The notes beneath the pieces were generated by a model. It saw only the letters and a list, made by a program, of their open reading frames with translations, searched no databases and was not told the DNA's origin. Shown here piece by piece: positions 17,799 to 26,782 of a stretch of DNA of 64,000 nucleotides (the first letter of the stretch is position 1; each line of letters begins with the position of its first letter). Source of the DNA: Flavicella sediminum (GTDB lineage Bacteria; Bacteroidota; Bacteroidia; Flavobacteriales; Flavobacteriaceae). The DNA lies in NCBI RefSeq assembly GCF_006381105.1, contig NZ_VDET01000002.1, forward strand, positions 372,001 to 436,000. Direction: 5' to 3'. Made by a program: the position numbers and the translations under genes.

Positions 17799-19585
17799 TA
17801 TTCTTTTTTTGCTTTTGGACCATCATAATCATACCTAAACCAATCTACATCAATATGACCAGCATCTTCTTTTTCGTTCCAAGAAAAGAAACCTAATCTA
17901 TCTCCCGTCCATTTTCCAAAGGCAATTGTAAATTTGGGACCAAATGGTTTAAATTCTGCCCCATTTAAGCTATACTCATAGATGGCTTGATTCACAATAT
18001 TTGAAGTTCTAATATACAATTCATTGCCTGTTATTTTTGGCCCTTTTGTTTTTTCTGACATTGGATTCATATAAAACAAATTCTTCTTTCCATTTTCATC
18101 AACCTCAACACCTAATAAATTATATACACCACCATATCTCACAAAACCTGCCAATTGATGTGGTTTCATTCCTGATATATCAAATTTAGCGACAGCGGTA
18201 CCTGTTGTAATTCCCATTATACGTTGACTTAATGTATTACAAGCTCTCCAAAAATCCGAATCTGACCCATCATTATTCGTCCACTGATTTATATTGGGGC
18301 CAAAACCTTTTTTATGAGGTAAAACTTTGCTCGCTTTTAAACGCAGCCAACCCGGTTTTTCTGTCAATGACCAATGTGTATTTCTTGGATTGTGATTCCA
18401 TTCCCATTGAAAACCTAGTTTCTCTTTAGAAAAATCATCGTCAGAACTCGGAGCAGCGATTGGATAGCCCATAATTGGTTTTTTATACTTTTTGACTGGC
18501 TCTCCAATACCATCATTATCTTCATCAACTCCAATAATTGGCCAACCGCCTACCCAAGTAACAGGAGCCAAACATTGTGGTCTTCCCTGAAACGGGATAT
18601 CATCATTTTGAATTAATTGATGCATATACCACCAAGATTTATCTGGAGCTTGCATCAATCCACCTTGACTGCAACTCCTATCGTTAAATGCCGTCCCTTT
18701 TTCCATCACAGTTTTTACTTCATAAGGACCATAAATACTTTCTTTAGAACGCAATACAATTTGTTTCCTATCATTTTTCGGATTTTTAACACCCGGTTTT
18801 GTTGAGTTGTCACCAATAGTCCATTGCGCTAAGAAAATGTACCATGTACCTTCAATCTTATAAATTTTAGCAGCCTCTGCTCCCATACCTGTATACACCA
18901 ATTTACCCTCGTCTAGGATTTTAGTACCATCCCAACTCATTTCATAAATTCTGTTTTCGTTCCCTTCAATCTTGTTGGTTGAACTTTTTTGTTTTCCTGC
19001 AGTATTAATAATTATATAAGCTTTATGCGCCTCTTCATCCCAAAACACCCCAGGATCATCCAATACTTCTGATTTTGGAAGCATCATTTTAGGCTTACTC
19101 CATGGCCCTTTAATATCCTTCGCAGTAGTTACCATTAAACCATGCTGATAATCTATTTGATAACAAAACCAAGTACCTTCATGATATGCTAAATCACCAG
19201 CCCAAACACCAAAAGAATAACCATTCATTCTATCCCAATTGTATTCAGGCCCCCAAGACAAGTCATTAAAAACGTGTCCAACATTTGTCCAATTCACCAT
19301 GTCCTTAGATTCCAAAATTGGCATTCCAGGAGACATGTGTTGCTTAGAGGTAATCATATAATACGTATCACCAACTTGCTCAATATCCGAGTCTGGATAA
19401 TCTGCATTCAATATGGGATTTACGTAAGTACCATCACCTTGATCTCCCCAACTTCCTGTAGTAGACTTAGCCAACACATTTGCCTGTGTACTTCCTTTTT
19501 TTTCTGATTTTGAATTGCATGCGAAAAAAGTAATTACGAGTAGGTAACCAAATAATTTGCTAAATGTTGAATTGTATATTTTCAT
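17798..19585 (-). CDS. GH43 family glycosidase lipoprotein with C-terminal beta-sandwich
   Basis: 595 residues. The lipobox is VITFFAC (Cys23). The five-bladed GH43 propeller (about 50-350) has the base in NPILNADYPDSDIEQVG (Asp65 region), the pKa-modulating Asp in LDDPGVFWDEE and the acid Glu in YTGMGAEAAKIYK. A C-terminal concanavalin-like domain (about 375-590) resembles the GH43 xylosidase accessory domain. Family activities include beta-xylosidase and alpha-L-arabinofuranosidase. With ulvan as the likely substrate, xylosidase is favoured (inference). It is cotranscribed with DUF1080 from the motif promoter at 19613-19657. Confidence 0.92.
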   Translation of the reverse strand: MKIYNSTFSKLFGYLLVITFFACNSKSEKKGSTQANVLAKSTTGSWGDQGDGTYVNPILNADYPDSDIEQVGDTYYMITSKQHMSPGMPILESKDMVNWTNVGHVFNDLSWGPEYNWDRMNGYSFGVWAGDLAYHEGTWFCYQIDYQHGLMVTTAKDIKGPWSKPKMMLPKSEVLDDPGVFWDEEAHKAYIIINTAGKQKSSTNKIEGNENRIYEMSWDGTKILDEGKLVYTGMGAEAAKIYKIEGTWYIFLAQWTIGDNSTKPGVKNPKNDRKQIVLRSKESIYGPYEVKTVMEKGTAFNDRSCSQGGLMQAPDKSWWYMHQLIQNDDIPFQGRPQCLAPVTWVGGWPIIGVDEDNDGIGEPVKKYKKPIMGYPIAAPSSDDDFSKEKLGFQWEWNHNPRNTHWSLTEKPGWLRLKASKVLPHKKGFGPNINQWTNNDGSDSDFWRACNTLSQRIMGITTGTAVAKFDISGMKPHQLAGFVRYGGVYNLLGVEVDENGKKNLFYMNPMSEKTKGPKITGNELYIRTSNIVNQAIYEYSLNGAEFKPFGPKFTIAFGKWTGDRLGFFSWNEKEDAGHIDVDWFRYDYDGPKAKKE

Positions 19586-19612
19586 AAGTTCATTGTTTAT
19601 TTATGATAATTT

Positions 19613-19657
19613 CAAATATAAGTAAGCATTGCATAAATATTATCCTGACCTATCATG
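19613..19657 (-). promoter_or_regulatory. Shared-motif promoter for GH43-DUF1080
   Basis: Plus strand 19643-19657 reads TCCTGACCTATCATG. The minus-strand -7 box TATATTTG (19613-19620), a perfect TAnnTTTG, starts 22 nt after it. The repeat ends 58 nt before the start codon. Confidence 0.78.
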
Positions 19658-19750
19658 CATTCTTGAAAAAACTACCTTTACAGAAGTGTTAATACCGTAG
19701 TTAACTTAACGATTCTCTAAGAATATTTTATACTTAAGTATTATTACTTA

Positions 19751-21190
19751 TTAATTTATTTTTAAATCGACAACTCGTAAGACGCTTGGCTTTCTAATAG
19801 CAATTGGTTCATCTTGAAGCATAATAGACAAAACACCTTCGTTTTTCCAACGATAAATATCGCCTAACATATCATTCATAAACGGACCTTTTACCGAATG
19901 TGCAATATGCCAATCTTGCCAATTATTTTTAGCGGTCGCCACTGCTACAATTAAATCTTCTCCATCGGCATCATTACTTCTTCCTTTGATTGACGTATTT
20001 GTTGTACCACAGTAAATCATTACCAGATTGTCGTTTTTGTCTGAAAAAATTTTAGGTCGATTCCCAACTGCCATTGGCAATTCTAAGCTATTCCATTTTC
20101 CTTTTTTAGTGCGCCAATAATGAAAATACCGTTGCGCTGCTTTTGGTCCCCAGCGACTTGCTCCTAATTTGCCGCCTGCTGCTTCAATTGTTTCTTTAGT
20201 TCCATGAAACATGACCACATGAACCCGTCCTTTTGAGTCTATTACCTGACCATGATCATTCATTAAACCGAATACCCTTGGAATAGAGTGCACCACTATG
20301 CCCGGTGAATTAACATTTGGAATTTCTGCAAACAACTTTCCTTTATTGTTCTTCCATGTAACTCCTTGATCATCGCTATAAACATACATTAAATCGTGAT
20401 TTGCCCCTTGACTATTTTCTCGCCATACAAAAGTTACATGAAGCCTTCCGCTAGGATCATAGTCATAACCATTGGGATAAGAACAACGTGTTTCACTTTT
20501 CCCCAACTGATCTTCAAACTCCCCTAAAGCCGAGTCTATTTGTCTAGTATTTTCCCATCTCCCAATTTGGGCATTGTAATCAACCAACATACGATCTCCA
20601 TTTCCGGACCCTCCTCTTCGATAGTTCATTTGAAGATTACCTTCAGGAGTTTGCCAAAATTTTGGATACGTTATTCTGATAGGTTTATTTTCTTCTAACT
20701 CTCCCTTAATGGGACCAAATGAAGCCGCATTCCACTCCATAGTTTCAGGATTTGTAGCTAAACCTTTTTTTGAAACTCGATAATGCAAAGGGTACACATG
20801 ATGGTCAAATGCCAAGTGAATAGTACCATCATTAGGACAAATACCTAAGGAAACAATATTATGTGAATCGTCACTTTTAAAATCGTAATCTAAAAACTGT
20901 ATGGTTTTCCAAGGCCCTGAAGGAAGTCTTCTTCTGGAAATACAGACACGTCGGTTTTGATTATAATAAGTAATATATTGATACCCTTTATGCGAGGCCA
21001 ATGCATCTTTTTGATACGTTCTGCCATTTATGGCTTGTCCAAATCTACCTTTTATTGTCAGCGCTTTTGAATCTACAATAGAAATACTTTTTTCCTCGAT
21101 TGTAATTTGTGCATTTACAAAAGTAACAAACAACATAAAAAAGCAACATGCATATCGCATGTTTATTATCATGAACTTCCCCATAAACAT
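19751..21190 (-). CDS. Secreted beta-propeller lyase candidate (PL24/PL25 ulvan lyase-like, BNR_4)
   Basis: 479 residues. The signal peptide ends TFVNAQ (about residue 28); a shorter start at Met11 (21160) is possible. The body is a BNR_4-type propeller. Residues 105-131 (FKSDDSHNIVSLGICPNDG then TIHLAFDHH) carry two His separated by 20 residues, a feature of the PL24/PL25 ulvan lyases. ITYPKFWQTPEGNLQMNYR and RNPKI-like NRPKIFSDKND lie further on. Such enzymes cleave Rha3S-uronic acid linkages by beta-elimination, leaving unsaturated uronyl ends that GH105 can remove. It is cotranscribed with GH78, 11 nt downstream. Family assignment is firm; activity is inferred. Confidence 0.8.
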   Translation of the reverse strand: MFMGKFMIINMRYACCFFMLFVTFVNAQITIEEKSISIVDSKALTIKGRFGQAINGRTYQKDALASHKGYQYITYYNQNRRVCISRRRLPSGPWKTIQFLDYDFKSDDSHNIVSLGICPNDGTIHLAFDHHVYPLHYRVSKKGLATNPETMEWNAASFGPIKGELEENKPIRITYPKFWQTPEGNLQMNYRRGGSGNGDRMLVDYNAQIGRWENTRQIDSALGEFEDQLGKSETRCSYPNGYDYDPSGRLHVTFVWRENSQGANHDLMYVYSDDQGVTWKNNKGKLFAEIPNVNSPGIVVHSIPRVFGLMNDHGQVIDSKGRVHVVMFHGTKETIEAAGGKLGASRWGPKAAQRYFHYWRTKKGKWNSLELPMAVGNRPKIFSDKNDNLVMIYCGTTNTSIKGRSNDADGEDLIVAVATAKNNWQDWHIAHSVKGPFMNDMLGDIYRWKNEGVLSIMLQDEPIAIRKPSVLRVVDLKIN

Positions 21191-21201
21191 TAAATTCTTT
21201 T

Positions 21202-24057
21202 TTATTTTAAATACTCAAAATGATAGACACCTGAACCCAATAGTATTCCTGAATCGTCAACAATTTCTACCTTATTTTCTTTTTGATATGTTTGAAAGCT
21301 TTCGCCGTTAATTTTTAAAGTTTCTAACTCCTTATTCGTTAGTACAACTTGTGCTTTTGTATTAAAAGGAACTTCTAAATTCATTGAAAAAATGTTTTCC
21401 TTTACTTCCCATGAATTATGAATAGTTCCATAGGGTGTGGGTATTGAAACATTCGTACTTGTTATTTTTGCTGAAAACTCTGGATTCACGGTAAATAATT
21501 TATAACCTGTTGCTTTATTTGAAGATTTCACACCACCTAAAGACTCAAAGAAATATGCTGCGAAACCACTGTGCATAGGATGATTTAACGAATTCGTTGG
21601 TCCTTCCATTTTCTCCCATTCAAACTGACGCTCTGGCCAAGTAGTAAATCCATTATTCATCACATAGGTTTGACTTGGAAAATCGGGCGTTGTTAAAATT
21701 TCATAGGCTAAATCTGCTTTTCCATGTTTTGCTAAAACAGTATAAATATATCTATTTCCATGAATGCCCGTTGAATGATGCCCACCCTTAACGTCAACAA
21801 TGTCATGAACCAATCCATTCACTACATTTTCTAAATCAGCTTCTGGCACCATACCAAACTGCAAGGCCTGAACCGTAGCTGTTTGACTTTGATACCACTT
21901 GTGATTTGTTCCTGAAACCTCAACCAAAAAAGCTTTGTTAAAAGCTGCTTTTAACTCCTGCTTTTCTTTTTTCATTTTAGCTTCATAGGCCTTATCGTTG
22001 TTCACTTTAGCAAAACGTTCCATAATGCCTAAGACATCATAGAAATAAGCATTTGCCGAGATAATAGGATTACATTCCATAGCTCCTGGGTTTTTTCTTC
22101 TATCCCAACTTGGCGGACACCAATCTCCCATTCCATCTTGCATGATGCCATTGTTATTTTTATATGACAAATAAAAATTCGTCAAGCTTTTCATCTCTTT
22201 GTAATATTCTTTTACAATTGAATCATCTCCATAATGCAAATAATTATACCAAGGCAAATACATGGTTGCCACACCCCAATCAATTTTTGCATAGCTTGAC
22301 GTACGTTTTCCAGGAGCGATCATTGTTGGTACCTGAAATTTAATTTCAGGATTATTATGTCCTTTAGTTGGTCTCATTTGAGTACGAATATCTTCCATGT
22401 ATTTTTTATAGAAATCATACATGTCATAATTATATAATGCATATTCACAAAACGCGTGTGCATCTCCTAACCAACCACATTTTTCGCGATGCGGACAATC
22501 CTCTGGAATTCCATGAACATTATCAACTATGGTCCACTTACTAATACGATGCATTTTATTTAACAAGGCATCTGAAGAAGAAAAACTTCCTGTTTCTTGA
22601 ATATCTGTAGCTACTAAAACAGCTTTAATCATTTTGCTGTCTGGTTTTGTAGACACCCCTTTTATTTTTGCATATCGAAAACCGTGATAACTAAATTTTG
22701 GCTCCCAAGATTCTATTTCACCTCCTTTACAGATATATTTATAAACCTGAGCCATACCATTTGCTCCACCACCTGTAGAACCTTGAAAAATATCTTTTCC
22801 ATTTCTTAACAAGGCTTCTGTTGTTGTAATTTCTATAAGTTGGCCTTCTTTTTCTTTTACATTTATTTTTACCCAACCAGCAATATTCTGTCCAAAATCT
22901 ACAATCCAATCTCCATTTGGAGCTTTAAATACCTTTTTCGGCTTAAATTCTTTTAATTTTTTAATTGCAGGAATTTGTTGTGCACTTATTTTTTTGACTT
23001 TAGGTGCTACTTCTTTTGCGGTCCCCCATGAACTGTCGTCATATTTAACAGTAGTCCAATTACCTAATTCATAATTGGCGTCATAGGTATCACCTCCATA
23101 AATATTATTGAAAACTATTGGCCCCGTTGATTCTTTCCATGTTTCATCTGTATAAAATGTAGTTTTAGTTCCATCTACATATGTTACATTCACCAAAAAC
23201 CGAACTGCTGGAGAGCCATAAGACATATCTTTTTCCGATTCTGGATCTCTTTTCCAAGAAATATCTTGGCCATAAAAACCATTTCCTAAAATAATTCCAA
23301 AAGCATTTTTCCCTGATTTTAGTTGTTCCGAAATATCATAATTTACATAATAAGCTTGCTTATCGTAATTAGAAGGAGCAGGATCTAAAACATGATCGCC
23401 TACTTTAGCACCATTCAAATAAAGCTCATAATACCCCAATCCACAAATATAAGCTTGTGCATTTTCTATTTCTTTTTCTGTATTAATAACATTTCTAAAA
23501 TAAGATGCTGCTTGCCCATTAACCATGATAGACGCTTTCATTGGTCCTGTTTTGTATTCACGAAAACTATGTTCTGATGTTCTTGTGTCTTTATTTAGGC
23601 TTATCCATTTTGAGTCTCCCCAATTTGCTTCATCTATCAACCCCGTTTGAAAACTTTGAGTTTCAGACCAATCTGATTCTTGTTTTTTCTCGTCCCAAAT
23701 TTTTACTTTCCAGTAATACGCAGTTACTGCATTAAGTTTTGTTCCTTTATATTTTATAAAAGTAGATTTTGCATCTTCCGTTTTACCAGAATTCCATAAA
23801 TCTCCCTGATTGTTATTTAATTTTTCTAAACTAGATGCTACTAATATTTGATAAGCTGATTGCGACTTATTAAATCCTTCAGCATTTACAAGCCATGAAA
23901 AAAGAGGTTCTTCACTTTCTATAGCTGTTGGATTCTCTTTTGAATTGACTACCAATTTATCAAAAGCAATGGCTGTATTTGAAATTGTGACATCCTTACA
24001 AGAAATGAAAATTAATGCCATCCATACAATAGACAATAACGGTTGTTTTTTTATCAT
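21202..24057 (-). CDS. GH78 alpha-L-rhamnosidase, lipoprotein
   Basis: 951 residues. The lipobox is LIFISC (Cys20). The order is an N-terminal Fn3-like domain (about 30-140), rhamnosidase beta-sandwich domains (AQAYICGLGYYELYLNG), the (alpha/alpha)6 catalytic barrel, and a C-terminal beta-sandwich. The catalytic strip DCPHREKCGWLGDAH (around residue 520) keeps the conserved Asp, Glu and Asp. TTWPERQFEWEKMEG with NHPMHSGFAAYFF supplies the second conserved Glu and His. It should release alpha-L-rhamnose from oligosaccharides. It heads a two-gene operon with the propeller lyase, driven by the motif promoter at 24158-24202. Confidence 0.93.
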   Translation of the reverse strand: MIKKQPLLSIVWMALIFISCKDVTISNTAIAFDKLVVNSKENPTAIESEEPLFSWLVNAEGFNKSQSAYQILVASSLEKLNNNQGDLWNSGKTEDAKSTFIKYKGTKLNAVTAYYWKVKIWDEKKQESDWSETQSFQTGLIDEANWGDSKWISLNKDTRTSEHSFREYKTGPMKASIMVNGQAASYFRNVINTEKEIENAQAYICGLGYYELYLNGAKVGDHVLDPAPSNYDKQAYYVNYDISEQLKSGKNAFGIILGNGFYGQDISWKRDPESEKDMSYGSPAVRFLVNVTYVDGTKTTFYTDETWKESTGPIVFNNIYGGDTYDANYELGNWTTVKYDDSSWGTAKEVAPKVKKISAQQIPAIKKLKEFKPKKVFKAPNGDWIVDFGQNIAGWVKINVKEKEGQLIEITTTEALLRNGKDIFQGSTGGGANGMAQVYKYICKGGEIESWEPKFSYHGFRYAKIKGVSTKPDSKMIKAVLVATDIQETGSFSSSDALLNKMHRISKWTIVDNVHGIPEDCPHREKCGWLGDAHAFCEYALYNYDMYDFYKKYMEDIRTQMRPTKGHNNPEIKFQVPTMIAPGKRTSSYAKIDWGVATMYLPWYNYLHYGDDSIVKEYYKEMKSLTNFYLSYKNNNGIMQDGMGDWCPPSWDRRKNPGAMECNPIISANAYFYDVLGIMERFAKVNNDKAYEAKMKKEKQELKAAFNKAFLVEVSGTNHKWYQSQTATVQALQFGMVPEADLENVVNGLVHDIVDVKGGHHSTGIHGNRYIYTVLAKHGKADLAYEILTTPDFPSQTYVMNNGFTTWPERQFEWEKMEGPTNSLNHPMHSGFAAYFFESLGGVKSSNKATGYKLFTVNPEFSAKITSTNVSIPTPYGTIHNSWEVKENIFSMNLEVPFNTKAQVVLTNKELETLKINGESFQTYQKENKVEIVDDSGILLGSGVYHFEYLK

Positions 24058-24157
24058 TTTAATGGAATTTGATTTTAAGATAGATTTAAAAAGTATACAT
24101 TTTAAGAGTTACTACTTCCAATTCTTTGACGAATTAAAAATAAAAAATCATGGTGTG

Positions 24158-24202
24158 TAAAGTTATCCCTACCACCCGTTGTAATTATCCTGTACTGTCA
24201 TG
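24158..24202 (-). promoter_or_regulatory. Shared-motif promoter for GH78-propeller lyase operon
   Basis: Plus strand 24188-24202 reads TCCTGTACTGTCATG. The minus-strand -7 box TAACTTTA (24158-24165) starts 22 nt after it. The repeat lies 131 nt from the GH78 start, leaving a leader of roughly 90-100 nt. Confidence 0.75.
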
Positions 24203-24225
24203 TTACTATTTAAGTAATACAAGCG

Positions 24226-25278
24226 CTAAATAGAATTCCCTATTCCCACTAAAACTACAGATAAAAGAATCACTAAAATTCCACCTGTAATGGTATATTT
24301 TGTTTTTTTAGCAACACCAGTCCATTCTTTACGATACACTCCCCAAAGGTTTGCTGTTAAGATAATAGTAGACATGTGTAAAATCCAAGAACTAGCACCA
24401 TTCCCTAATTTACTTTCTCCCATACCGTAGAAAAAGAATTGCATAAACCAGATGGTTCCTGCTAATACAGAAAACATAATATTTTTTGATATTGGTGTGC
24501 TTTTATTTGTAAAATCTTTATAAGATTTATTTTTGATACTTAACAAAGTAGTCCACACTAAATTAGACACCAATCCGCCCCAAAGAATGACAACAAATGT
24601 GACATTGTTTGAGTACAAATGATCGTAACCAGCTTCGACCGCAGCATCTGCTAAAGGTTTTCCTGCTTCTATACCAAAGCTAAAAAAAGAACTTAAAATA
24701 CCAGAAAGTACAGCTACTATTAGCCCTTTTACCAAATTAAATTCTGATACACTTTTCTTTTTTTCTTCATCGGATAGTTCTTTTTCTTTTAGAACTCCTG
24801 CTTTTCCACAAATTGCAATTCCTAACACACACACTAAAACACCAAGTAATACAACTTGTCCGCCAGAATCGGCCAACATATCTGTAAAAGATGTTTTTCC
24901 TGCTTCAGGATTAATATTGTAATAAATGGAAGGTACTATAGCACCAAAAGCAGCACAAAAACCAAGTACTACAGAATTACCCAAAGACATCCCTAAGTAA
25001 CGTACACCAAGCCCGTAAGACAAACCTCCAACACCCCAAAGTAATCCCATTAAAAAGGTAAAACTTAAAATAGTACTAGAACTTGCTGTGATTATACCTA
25101 CGAAACCAGGGACAGTTAAATATGCCGCAATTGGCGGTACTATCAACCACGACATGACACCACCAACCATCCAATAAGTTTCCCAAGACCAACCTTTTAC
25201 CTTGTTGTACGGCATATAAAAACTACCTGCGGCTACGCCTCCTAATGAATGAAATAGCACTCCTAATATTGCTTGCAT
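24226..25278 (-). CDS. rhaT: L-rhamnose-proton symporter
   Basis: 350 residues, very hydrophobic, about ten membrane segments. The N-terminus (ILGVLFHSLGGVAAGSFYMPYNKVKGWSWE), shown here in part as GGVAAGSFYMPYNKVKGWSW, matches the RhaT family, and the length is that of E. coli RhaT. VGGLSYGLGVRYLGMSLG and SWILHMSTIILTANLWG are further family-like segments. It transports L-rhamnose with protons across the inner membrane, which fits a locus with five rhamnosidase-type genes. It follows a sulfatase gene by 28 nt and is probably cotranscribed with it. No rhamnulokinase or aldolase is visible. Confidence 0.93.
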   Translation of the reverse strand: MQAILGVLFHSLGGVAAGSFYMPYNKVKGWSWETYWMVGGVMSWLIVPPIAAYLTVPGFVGIITASSSTILSFTFLMGLLWGVGGLSYGLGVRYLGMSLGNSVVLGFCAAFGAIVPSIYYNINPEAGKTSFTDMLADSGGQVVLLGVLVCVLGIAICGKAGVLKEKELSDEEKKKSVSEFNLVKGLIVAVLSGILSSFFSFGIEAGKPLADAAVEAGYDHLYSNNVTFVVILWGGLVSNLVWTTLLSIKNKSYKDFTNKSTPISKNIMFSVLAGTIWFMQFFFYGMGESKLGNGASSWILHMSTIILTANLWGVYRKEWTGVAKKTKYTITGGILVILLSVVLVGIGNSI

Positions 25279-25306
25279 AATATTTTAAATATGAAATTTA
25301 TTTACA

Positions 25307-26698
25307 CTAAATTTTATTAACATACTCCGGGTTTTGAATTTTTGGAATAGGTGCATTTGTTTTTTCCCACCATTTCTTCAAAAGCTTTAATAACTCTTCT
25401 ACTTTTTCAGGATTTGCTTCTGCAAGATTATATCTTTCTCCAATATCTTGGGATAAATTATATAGCTCAACACCATCATCTTCAAAATAATAATGAAGCT
25501 TCCAATTTCCTTTTCTTATGACAGATCCTGGGCGTGTTCTAAATAATGGATCTCGATTTTCATTATCATTTACATTATAAGCTTGTAAATAAATTGGGAA
25601 ATGCCAATATAAAGGACGTTCAAAAACCTGTACTTCTTCTTCTAAAACAGGTGATAAATTATTACCATCCAATTGAAACGAGCTAGCATCAATACCTGCA
25701 TATTCCAATACCGTTGGGAAAATATCTAAATTCGTTATCGGAATGCCACTCTTCGTATTCGGTTGAATCTTACCATTTAATACAAAGAAAAAAGGCTCTC
25801 TAATACCACCTTCATAATAGCTACCTTTTCCAGCTCTTAATGGTTTTTGTTTGGTTATTCCATACAAACCGCCGTTATCCGAAGTAAAAACAATTAAGGT
25901 ATTATCAAAAAGATTTCTTTCTTTTAATTTATTGATGAGTAACCCAATATTTCTATCTAAATTGTCTACCATAGAAGCGTATTCTGGATTTCCCTGACCT
26001 TTCCAAGGTGATTTTTTCTCATACTTAGGCACAATACTATCTACTGCCATTATAGGTACATGAACCGCATAGGGCGAATAATTCAAATAAAATGGTTTTT
26101 GAACGGTATCTACAAACTTTAAAGCATTTTCCATAACCAAATCGGTCAAATACTGGCTATTACCTTTTTCGATATTAACATTTTTATAGGGTGGGTAATA
26201 ACTCTTAGGTAGCCCATTATGCCCTCCTGCGATATTAACATCAAAACCATATTCTAAAGGATTGTCACTTAAATGCCACTTGCCAGCATGACAGGTTATA
26301 TAACCGTTTTTATGCAAAACCTCTGGTAAAATAATATGCTTTGGAGATAAAGTATGTGTGTTTTTAGTTGGAATTAGTTTTCTGTTTTCAGATTTTCCTC
26401 GTGTTGAGGGACTAACTGTATAAATGCCATGGCGCTGTGCCCATTGCCCTGTCATTAAATTGGCTCTACTGGGCGCACAATTAGCTGCTGATGCATAACC
26501 ATTTGTAAACACCATACCTAAACTAGAAAGATAATCTATGTTTGGTGTTTCATAATATTTACTTCCCATAAAACCAACATCCTTCCAACCCATATCATCA
26601 ACATTTATGATGACTATGTTTGGAACTTTCGATTTCGGTTCATTATCACAAGACCAATAAAGTAATACTACTAAAAATACAGCTATTAGTTTTTTCAT
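25307..26698 (-). CDS. S1 family sulfatase, lipoprotein
   Basis: 464 residues from the chosen start at 26698. The frame is also open to an ATG at 26764, but that ATG lies inside the promoter repeat (26751-26765). Starting at 26698 gives a proper lipoprotein signal (MKKLIAVFLVVLLYWSC). The canonical formylglycine site is NCAPSRANLMTG (Cys74). The metal-binding NVDDMGWKDVG and the later VFTSDNGG are present, and a C-terminal subdomain carries WKLHYYF. It would remove a sulfate ester from the glycan after maturation by a formylglycine-generating enzyme. It is upstream of rhaT in the same operon. Confidence 0.94.
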   Translation of the reverse strand: MKKLIAVFLVVLLYWSCDNEPKSKVPNIVIINVDDMGWKDVGFMGSKYYETPNIDYLSSLGMVFTNGYASAANCAPSRANLMTGQWAQRHGIYTVSPSTRGKSENRKLIPTKNTHTLSPKHIILPEVLHKNGYITCHAGKWHLSDNPLEYGFDVNIAGGHNGLPKSYYPPYKNVNIEKGNSQYLTDLVMENALKFVDTVQKPFYLNYSPYAVHVPIMAVDSIVPKYEKKSPWKGQGNPEYASMVDNLDRNIGLLINKLKERNLFDNTLIVFTSDNGGLYGITKQKPLRAGKGSYYEGGIREPFFFVLNGKIQPNTKSGIPITNLDIFPTVLEYAGIDASSFQLDGNNLSPVLEEEVQVFERPLYWHFPIYLQAYNVNDNENRDPLFRTRPGSVIRKGNWKLHYYFEDDGVELYNLSQDIGERYNLAEANPEKVEELLKLLKKWWEKTNAPIPKIQNPEYVNKI

Positions 26699-26720
26699 TC
26701 TTTCAATAAAATTAAAAGAA

Positions 26721-26765
26721 CGAAAATAGTACAGATATACCCTTTCTATATCCTGATGTGTCATG
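26721..26765 (-). promoter_or_regulatory. Shared-motif promoter for sulfatase-rhaT
   Basis: Plus strand 26751-26765 reads TCCTGATGTGTCATG. The minus-strand -7 box TATTTTCG (26721-26728) starts 22 nt after it, identical to that of the gene at 12237-13202. The repeat ends 53 nt before the start at 26698 and decides that start. Confidence 0.75.
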
Positions 26766-26782
26766 TTTCAAAATACATCCAA

